Shown: one piece after another, positions 14,270-19,037 of the stretch
Numbering within the stretch: the first letter of the stretch is position 1
Layout: each line of letters starts with the position of its first letter
Assembly: GCA_937915075.1 (NCBI GenBank)
Contig: CALDMA010000244.1
Location: 1-19,037, forward strand
Length of the DNA: 19,037 nucleotides
Source of the DNA: an uncultured Oscillospiraceae bacterium
Lineage (GTDB): Bacteria; Bacillota; Clostridia; Oscillospirales; Oscillospiraceae
Direction: 5' to 3'
Notes under the pieces: generated by a model
Told to the model about the DNA's origin: nothing
The model's input: the letters and a program-made list of their open reading frames with translations, nothing else
Databases searched by the model: none
Made by a program: the position numbers and the translations under genes

Positions 14270-14321
14270 GGAAATACCTCCTGATCTAAGTACTGATGAA
14301 AGATTGGCTTTCTTTCAGTCC

Positions 14322-14348
14322 AGTCTATGCCGGGCGGCGGGAATGGTG
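14322..14348 (-). promoter_or_regulatory. Candidate sporulation-type promoter of the cysteine-rich gene
   Basis: The minus strand has CATAGACT (14329-14322), almost the same as the CATAGAGT before spoIIIAA. CACC (14348-14345) lies 15 bases further upstream, which fits a sigma-K type AC box at -35 with CATAnnnTA-like -10. The sigma-E -35 match is poor. The assignment to sigma-E or sigma-K is open. Confidence 0.35.
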
Positions 14349-14358
14349 AAAAATCCAC

Positions 14359-14387
14359 TATACAAATTTAAGGAAACGCGCTATAAT
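14359..14387 (+). promoter_or_regulatory. Sigma-A type promoter of the DUF4364 gene
   Basis: TATACA (14359-14364), 17 bases, TATAAT (14382-14387). The -10 box is perfect and the -35 box matches at four of six positions. Transcription would start near 14394 and leave a leader of about 24 bases containing AGGAGGG. Confidence 0.78.
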
Positions 14388-14417
14388 AAAGAAAATATCG
14401 GACAGGAGGGCTGCCCT

Positions 14418-14963
14418 ATGGCGCGCATGGGCTTCATTCAGGATAAGCTCGAGATCAAATTTCTTCTTCTCTACATTGCCTCGCGGCTCATCGAGCCGGT
14501 GCCGTTTGAGGCCATGCAGGAGCTCGCGATGATCGACGACGGCGTGGACTTCTTCGATTTTTCGGAGTGCATGAATGATCTCGTCACCTCCGGGCACCTC
14601 ACGCTCTCGGAGGACGGGCTTTATGCCATCACGGAAAAGGGGCTGCGCAACGGGCAGATCTGCGAATCGAGCCTTCCCTACTCCGTGCGCCTCGCGGCGG
14701 ACAAGAACATCACCGTGTTCAATCAGAAGCTGCGCCGCCGCGCGCAGATCCGCTCCGAGATCACGCCGCGCCCCAATGGGACCTACACCGTCTCCCTCGC
14801 CTTCTGCGACGAGCAGGACAGCCCGCTTTTGAAGATGGAGCTGATGGTGCCCAAGGAGGTCATGGCAAAGGACCTTGCCGACCGTTTCCGGAAGAACACC
14901 GAGCAGCTTTATGCGAGCGTGATCAACGCGCTCTTTGAAGCGCCGGAGGAGAAAAAGGAATAG
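14418..14963 (+). CDS. DUF4364 family protein, probable winged-helix
   Basis: This is the only plus-strand gene. The 181-aa product matches my memory of the DUF4364 family, small predicted winged-helix proteins widespread in Clostridia whose function is not established. Key segments are GFIQDKLEIKFLLLYIASRL (5-24), DDGVDYFDF-like DDGVDFFDFSECMNDLVTSG (37-56), HLTLSEDGLYAITEKG (57-72), ICESSLPYSVRL (79-90), and a C-terminal half with a strand pattern (NGTYTVSLAFCDEQ) and final helices. The first half looks like a PadR- or MarR-like DNA-binding fold, so a transcription regulator is possible but unproven. ATG 14418 has AGGAGGG seven bases ahead and its own sigma-A promoter. The gene is divergent from the cysteine-rich gene and ends at a bidirectional terminator. 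Confidence 0.88.
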   Translation: MARMGFIQDKLEIKFLLLYIASRLIEPVPFEAMQELAMIDDGVDFFDFSECMNDLVTSGHLTLSEDGLYAITEKGLRNGQICESSLPYSVRLAADKNITVFNQKLRRRAQIRSEITPRPNGTYTVSLAFCDEQDSPLLKMELMVPKEVMAKDLADRFRKNTEQLYASVINALFEAPEEKKE

Positions 14964-14970
14964 GGATAGA

Positions 14971-15002
14971 AAAAGGAGGACGCCGTCAAGCGTCCTCCTT
15001 TT
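14971..15002. terminator. Bidirectional intrinsic terminator between convergent genes
   Basis: AAAAGGAGGACGC (14971-14983) and GCGTCCTCCTTTT (14990-15002) form a perfect 13-pair stem with a six-base loop. Plus-strand RNA ends in TTTTCT and minus-strand RNA in TTTTTCT. It lies between the ends of the DUF4364 gene and the HAD-like gene and serves both. Confidence 0.92.
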
Positions 15003-15015
15003 CTCGTATGCCGTT

Positions 15016-15462
15016 TTACTCCAGTCTGAGCCAGTCCTCGTAGTGCGGCAGCTCGTAGTCGGCGAGGGCGCACATCCGCCGCCACTCGTCCTCCTCCGCC
15101 ATACCGCCGACGGCGACCGCGCGGAAGCCCGCCTCCTTTGCCGTCTCCACGCCCATAAGCGTACCGGTAAAGACCACGGTATCCGTCTTCTGCGACCGCA
15201 GCCGCCGCATGGCCTTTTCCAGCATCATCCCGCTGCAAACGGCGCAGAGCGCCTCGCGCTCGGTCAAAAGGCCGCGGAAGTCTCCCTCGATCCCCGCCGC
15301 GTGCAGCAGCGCCTGCGCTTCGGCGCGGTCGAGCGCCGTGACGGCATAGAGCCACACGCTCTCCATCTTCAGAATGGAGAGCACCTTGTCCGCGCCCGGG
15401 CGCAGAGCGCCGCCGTCCAGCAGGGCGTCGGGCAGAGTAAAGATCGCGCTTTGCAAACGCAT
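15016..15462 (-). CDS. HAD-like protein lacking the catalytic aspartates
   Basis: The 148-aa product looks like a small haloacid dehalogenase (HAD) hydrolase fold, but the catalytic residues are replaced. Motif I reads AIFTLPDALLDGG (6-18) where active members have IFDLDGTLLD, so Thr9 and Pro11 stand in place of the nucleophile and acid/base Asp. Motif II Thr42 (AVTAL) and a possible motif III Lys83 remain. Motif IV reads FTGTLMGVETAKEAG (98-112), lacking the GD of the usual GDSxxG. A phosphatase is therefore unlikely, and a binding or regulatory role is possible. The start at 15462 follows AAGGAGA, which overlaps the dnaE stop, so it is probably co-transcribed and coupled with dnaE. The protein is shorter than typical HAD phosphatases (about 200-220 aa), so the cap domain is reduced. 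Confidence 0.75.
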   Translation of the reverse strand: MRLQSAIFTLPDALLDGGALRPGADKVLSILKMESVWLYAVTALDRAEAQALLHAAGIEGDFRGLLTEREALCAVCSGMMLEKAMRRLRSQKTDTVVFTGTLMGVETAKEAGFRAVAVGGMAEEDEWRRMCALADYELPHYEDWLRLE

Positions 15463-15479
15463 GAAAATTTCGTCTCCTT

Positions 15480-18400
15480 TTATTTCAGCACAACATTCTC
15501 GTCGCCGAGCAGCTCGCGCATCGCGCGGACAAAGGCCGGATGCAGCGCCGCGGTCGTGCCGATGAGCTTGCCGCTGTCGATAAGCCGGATGCGTACCGGC
15601 TCCTTGCCCTCGAAGAGATAGACGATGCGGCGGAACTGCGTCATTTCATGGCTGTCCATCGACGGCAGGCGCAGATAAAGCGTCTGCTGCTTCTCCCCCG
15701 CCGCTCCGGCGGATGCGTCGGGTGCGCTGCCGTCGAGCGGTCGCGCCGAATCGCACATGAGCTGCGGAGCCTTCTCGTCGCGCACGCTCAGGCGGCCCGA
15801 GGCCAAAATCGTCTGCCCCTCCTTGAGGTAGCTGCCGCTCGTCTCCAGCGTGCGGGCGAAGCAGAGCATTTCCATCGTGCCCGTGCTGTCCTCGACCGTG
15901 ACGTAGGCCATGAGCGTATTGCTGCGCGTCGTTTTGACCTTGCTCGAGGTCACGACGCCCGCAATGCTCAGCTTCTGACCGTCGGCAAAGCTCGTCGGTC
16001 CGGTCTCCTGCGCGAAATCCTCCAGGATGCGGCCGATCGGCGCGGCGCCGAGCTGACGGGACAGCTCCCGGTAAGCGTCCATCGGGTGGCCGGAGAGATA
16101 GAGGCCGGTGGTCTCCTTCTCCATCGCCATCAGCTCCTGCGCGGAAAATTCCGGAATGTCCGGCAGATGCAGCGGCTCGCGCTGCGCGGCGCCACCGCCC
16201 ATGCCGAAGAAGTCCATCTGCCCCTCGATGTTCACGCGGTTGCCATTCGAGATGCCGTCCATGACCTTTTCGTAGACGGCGACGAGCTGCGAGCGATGCA
16301 CGCCCATCGAGTCGAACGCGCCCGCGCGGATAAGGTTCTCCGCCGCGCGCTTGTTCATATCGTTGCCATCCATGCGGATGCAGAAATCCTGAAAATCCGC
16401 AAAGGGACCGTTGACCTCGCGCTCACGCATCATGCGGGCGATCAGGCCGCGGCCGATGTTCTTGATGGCGACGAGGCCGAAGCGGATGCCCTCCGGCTCG
16501 ACTGTAAAGCGGTCATCCGACCGGTTGACGTCCGGCGGCAGAAGCGCGATGGCGCACTCGCGGCACTCGCCGATGTATTCCGCGATCTTCTCGCTGCTGT
16601 CCAGCACGCTCGTGAGCAGCGCCGCCATATATTCCTTCGGAAAATGGCACTTGAAATACGCCGTCTGGTACGCGATGACCGCGTAGGCCGCGGCGTGCGC
16701 CTTATTGAAGGCGTAGTTCGCGAAGGCGTAGATATCGTCGTAGATCGCCTGCGCGGCGCTCTCGCTGATCCCGTTCGCGATGCAGCCCTTGATGCCCCGG
16801 CTCGGGTCCCCGTGGAGGAACGCGCCGCGCTCCTTTTCAATGTCCTTGACCTTTTTCTTGCTCATGGCGCGGCGGAGCATATCCGCCTGCCCGAGCGTGT
16901 AGCCGGCGAGCTGCTGGAAGATCTGAATGACCTGCTCCTGATAGACGATGCAGCCGTAGGTGATCGACAGGATCGGCTCGAGCTGCGGGATCAGATAGGT
17001 CACCTTGCTCGGATCGTGCTTGCAGGCGATGAACTTCGGGATGGAGTCCATCGGACCGGGACGGTAGAGCGCGATAAGGGCCGTGATGTCCTCGATGTTC
17101 TGCGGCTTGAGACTGACGCACACGCCCGTCATACCGCTCGATTCGAGCTGAAAGACGCCCGAGGTCTTACCCGCGGCGAGCATTTCATAGGTCTCGGGAT
17201 CGTTCTCCGGAATGTCCGCCAGCCTGAAGCCGGGCTGCGTTTTCTGCACCGTTTTGACCGCGTCGTCAAGCACCGTCAGGTTTCGCAGACCGAGGAAGTC
17301 CATCTTGAGCAGCCCCAGCTCCTCAAGCGTCGTCATCACATACTGACAGACCACCGCGTCGTCGTTCGTCGCCAGCGGGACATAATCGACCACGGGGCGC
17401 TTGGTGATGACCACGCCGGCCGCGTGCGTCGAGGCGTGGCGCGGCATTCCCTCGAGGGCGCGCGCCGTGTCGATGAGCTTTTTCACCTGCTCGTCGTTCT
17501 CGTACTTCTCGCGCAGCTCGCGCGAGAGCTTGAGCGCGTCGTCGAGCGTAATGTGCAGATTTCCCGGCCCGCCGGGTACGAGCTTGGCGATCACGTCGCA
17601 GTCGGCATAGGTCATATTCAGCGCGCGTCCCACGTCACGGATCGCGCCGCGCGCGGCCATCGTGCCGAACGTGACGATCTGGGCCACATGGTCGTCGCCG
17701 TACTTGCGGCGTACATAGTCCACGACCTCGCCGCGGCGGGTGTCGCCGAAGTCCATGTCGATATCGGGCATGGACACGCGCTCGGGGTTCAGAAAGCGCT
17801 CAAAGAAAAGCCCGTACTTCATCGGCTCGATGTCTGTGATGTGCAAACAGTAGCTCACGATGCTGCCCGCCGCGCTGCCGCGCCCCGGGCCGACGGGGAT
17901 GCCGACGCTCTTGGCGTAGCGCACAAAGTCGGAGACGATGAGGAAATAATCGACGAAGCCCATCTTCTCGATCATGTTTTCCTCGTATTCCAGCTGCGCC
18001 TTCTGCTTGTCCGTGCCCTCGCCGTAGCGCTCGGCGAAGCCGTCCGCGCAGAGCTTTTTGAAATAGGTCAGTGAGGTGTAGCCCTCCGGCACCTTGAATT
18101 CCGGCAGGTGATACTTGCCGAAGGTGAACTCCAGGCTGCACATCTCCGCGATCTTCCCCGTGTTTTCGATCGCGCCGGGGTATTGGGCGAAAAGCGCCTC
18201 CATCTCCTCCGTCGAACGGAGGTAGAAGTTCTGCGGCTCGTAGCGCATCCGGTTCTCGTCGTCCACGGTCTTGCCCGTCTGGATGCACAGCAGCACGTCG
18301 TGCGCGTAGGCGTCGTCTTTCGTAAGATAGTGCGCGTCATTCGTGCAGACGAGCGGCAGGCCGGTCTCCTCATGGATGCGCAGCAAGCCCTTGTTTACGA

Positions 18401-18950
18401 CCGCCTGATCGCGGATGCCGTGGTCCTGAAGCTCAAGATAAAAATGGTCGGGACCAAATATCTCAGAGAGTGTCAAGGCATACGCCTTTGCATTGTCGTA
18501 TTCCCCATTGCGCAGACGGCGGGGGATCTCACCGGCAAGACACGCCGAGAGCGCGATGAGCCCCTTGGAGTGCGCACGCAGCAGCTCGAGGTCGATGCGC
18601 GGCTTGATGTAAAAGCCCTCGGTAAACGCCTTGGAGACCATGTAAGAGAGATTGCGGTAGCCCTCCTCATTCTCGCACAGAAGGACAAGGTGGCGCGCCT
18701 CGGCGTCAAATTCATGCTGCTTATCAAAGCGCGTGCGGGGCGCGACGTAGACCTCGCAGCCGATGATGGGCTTGACACCCTCGGCCTTGCACGCGCGGTA
18801 GAAGTCGATCGCGCCGTACATCACGCCGTGGTCGGTCACGGCGACCGCCGTCTGCCCCAGCTCGCGGACGCGCTTGGCCAGCCCCTTGATGCGGCACGCG
18901 CCGTCAAGAAGGCTGTATTCCGTATGAACGTGCAGGTGTGCAAACGGCAT
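15480..18950 (-). CDS. dnaE: DNA polymerase III alpha subunit DnaE
   Basis: DnaE is a C-family replicative DNA polymerase. In Firmicutes it works beside PolC, extending primers before hand-off. The protein is 1156 aa, normal for DnaE. The N-terminal PHP domain (about 3-210) keeps likely metal ligands: HLHVHT (5-10), Asp16, TDHG (39-42), GCEVY (65-69), His87, Cys137, His177 and NDAH (204-207). The palm contains GPGRGSAAGS (354-363) and the catalytic PDIDMDF (395-401). KMDFLGLRNLTVLDDAV and the YQEQVIQIFQQLAGYTLGQA region follow. The C-terminal OB-fold is near LSIAGVVTSSKVKTTRSNT, and a tail domain follows. It has the DnaE layout, not that of PolC, with no inserted DEDD exonuclease. The start at 18950 has AGAGAGGAAAG ahead. 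It is 15 bases after whiA, a conserved Firmicutes order. Confidence 0.97.
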   Translation of the reverse strand: MPFAHLHVHTEYSLLDGACRIKGLAKRVRELGQTAVAVTDHGVMYGAIDFYRACKAEGVKPIIGCEVYVAPRTRFDKQHEFDAEARHLVLLCENEEGYRNLSYMVSKAFTEGFYIKPRIDLELLRAHSKGLIALSACLAGEIPRRLRNGEYDNAKAYALTLSEIFGPDHFYLELQDHGIRDQAVVNKGLLRIHEETGLPLVCTNDAHYLTKDDAYAHDVLLCIQTGKTVDDENRMRYEPQNFYLRSTEEMEALFAQYPGAIENTGKIAEMCSLEFTFGKYHLPEFKVPEGYTSLTYFKKLCADGFAERYGEGTDKQKAQLEYEENMIEKMGFVDYFLIVSDFVRYAKSVGIPVGPGRGSAAGSIVSYCLHITDIEPMKYGLFFERFLNPERVSMPDIDMDFGDTRRGEVVDYVRRKYGDDHVAQIVTFGTMAARGAIRDVGRALNMTYADCDVIAKLVPGGPGNLHITLDDALKLSRELREKYENDEQVKKLIDTARALEGMPRHASTHAAGVVITKRPVVDYVPLATNDDAVVCQYVMTTLEELGLLKMDFLGLRNLTVLDDAVKTVQKTQPGFRLADIPENDPETYEMLAAGKTSGVFQLESSGMTGVCVSLKPQNIEDITALIALYRPGPMDSIPKFIACKHDPSKVTYLIPQLEPILSITYGCIVYQEQVIQIFQQLAGYTLGQADMLRRAMSKKKVKDIEKERGAFLHGDPSRGIKGCIANGISESAAQAIYDDIYAFANYAFNKAHAAAYAVIAYQTAYFKCHFPKEYMAALLTSVLDSSEKIAEYIGECRECAIALLPPDVNRSDDRFTVEPEGIRFGLVAIKNIGRGLIARMMREREVNGPFADFQDFCIRMDGNDMNKRAAENLIRAGAFDSMGVHRSQLVAVYEKVMDGISNGNRVNIEGQMDFFGMGGGAAQREPLHLPDIPEFSAQELMAMEKETTGLYLSGHPMDAYRELSRQLGAAPIGRILEDFAQETGPTSFADGQKLSIAGVVTSSKVKTTRSNTLMAYVTVEDSTGTMEMLCFARTLETSGSYLKEGQTILASGRLSVRDEKAPQLMCDSARPLDGSAPDASAGAAGEKQQTLYLRLPSMDSHEMTQFRRIVYLFEGKEPVRIRLIDSGKLIGTTAALHPAFVRAMRELLGDENVVLK

Positions 18951-18965
18951 GATGCTTTCCTCTCT

Positions 18966-19037
18966 TTACGCTTTTTCTTTGCCCGCAAGCTCCATGAGCT
19001 TGCGCATCCGGTGGTTGAGGCAGGATTTCGTCAGCGG
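18966..19037 (-). CDS. whiA: WhiA-type protein, last 23 codons (gene runs off the right edge)
   Basis: The minus strand at the right edge reads PLTKSCLNHRMRKLMELAGK and three more residues before the TAA stop at 18968-18966. This matches the C-terminal helix-turn-helix end of WhiA (consensus like PLSKSGVNHRLRKIEEIA). WhiA is a DNA-binding protein with a homing-endonuclease-like fold, involved in cell division and chromosome segregation in Gram-positives. whiA followed by dnaE is a common clostridial order. Only the end is visible, so the call rests on this motif and the neighbour. Confidence 0.85.
   Translation of the reverse strand, partial: PLTKSCLNHRMRKLMELAGKEKA

Noticed and set aside
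12248..14284. 678-aa plus-strand open frame opposite spoIIIAB, spoIIIAA and the cysteine-rich gene
   Set aside because: It runs through a terminator and a promoter region and is antisense to three genes. Arg/His/Ala-rich, no motif.
15540..18074. 844-aa plus-strand open frame opposite dnaE
   Set aside because: Fully antisense to dnaE with repetitive Arg/Asp/Val/His composition. Long because of GC bias, not selection.
1..19037. CRISPR arrays, insertion sequences, tRNA or rRNA genes, defence or phage genes
   Set aside because: No spaced direct repeats, transposase, cloverleaf or rRNA-like sequence was seen. Every stretch is taken up by recognised genes or gaps shorter than 200 bases.

Overview
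This window looks like a core chromosomal segment from an endospore-forming, high-GC member of the Clostridia, plausibly Oscillospiraceae or Oscillospirales. That placement rests on a complete spoIIIAA-AH sporulation operon, the Firmicutes-type order asp23/yqhY-nusB-xseA-xseB-ispA-dxs-tlyA-nadK-argR-recN, a whiA-dnaE pair, a DUF4364-type gene and strong GC bias. It is inference from gene content, not a database match. All genes but one lie on the minus strand, so they are read from high to low coordinates. I see no mobile element, CRISPR array, tRNA or rRNA.

Layout from the right edge, in transcription order. (1) The last 23 codons of whiA, then dnaE (1156 aa), then a small HAD-like protein that has lost its catalytic aspartates. 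(2) A bidirectional hairpin terminator near 14970-15002 separates this unit from the only plus-strand gene, a DUF4364-type winged-helix protein with a good sigma-A promoter. (3) Diverging from it is a 284-aa cysteine-rich protein of unassigned function, closed by an intrinsic terminator at 13374-13400. (4) Next is spoIIIAA-AB-AC-AD-AE-AF-AG-AH, with mostly overlapping or nearly touching genes, preceded by a possible sigma-E promoter. (5) A sigma-A promoter at the very end of spoIIIAH starts asp23-nusB-xseA-xseB-ispA, which ends at a strong terminator (5262-5295). (6) dxs has its own promoter and a TTG start, and leads tlyA-nadK-argR-recN. recN runs off the left edge.

The gene groups fit known roles. 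SpoIIIAA-AH form the mother-cell part of the channel linking mother cell and forespore. ispA and dxs make isoprenoid precursors. xseAB and recN act in DNA repair. nusB and tlyA act on rRNA transcription and modification. argR controls arginine metabolism. nadK makes NADP. Compared with the Bacillus subtilis order, accB-accC (between spoIIIAH and asp23) and folD (between nusB and xseA) are absent, and nadK sits between tlyA and argR.

This is mostly a well-known housekeeping and sporulation neighbourhood. I found no clear undescribed multi-gene system. The items most worth a second look are the cysteine-rich protein beside spoIIIA, whose promoter-like element resembles the one before spoIIIAA, and the HAD-like protein without a nucleophile downstream of dnaE. 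The asp23 leader dyad is a lesser lead.
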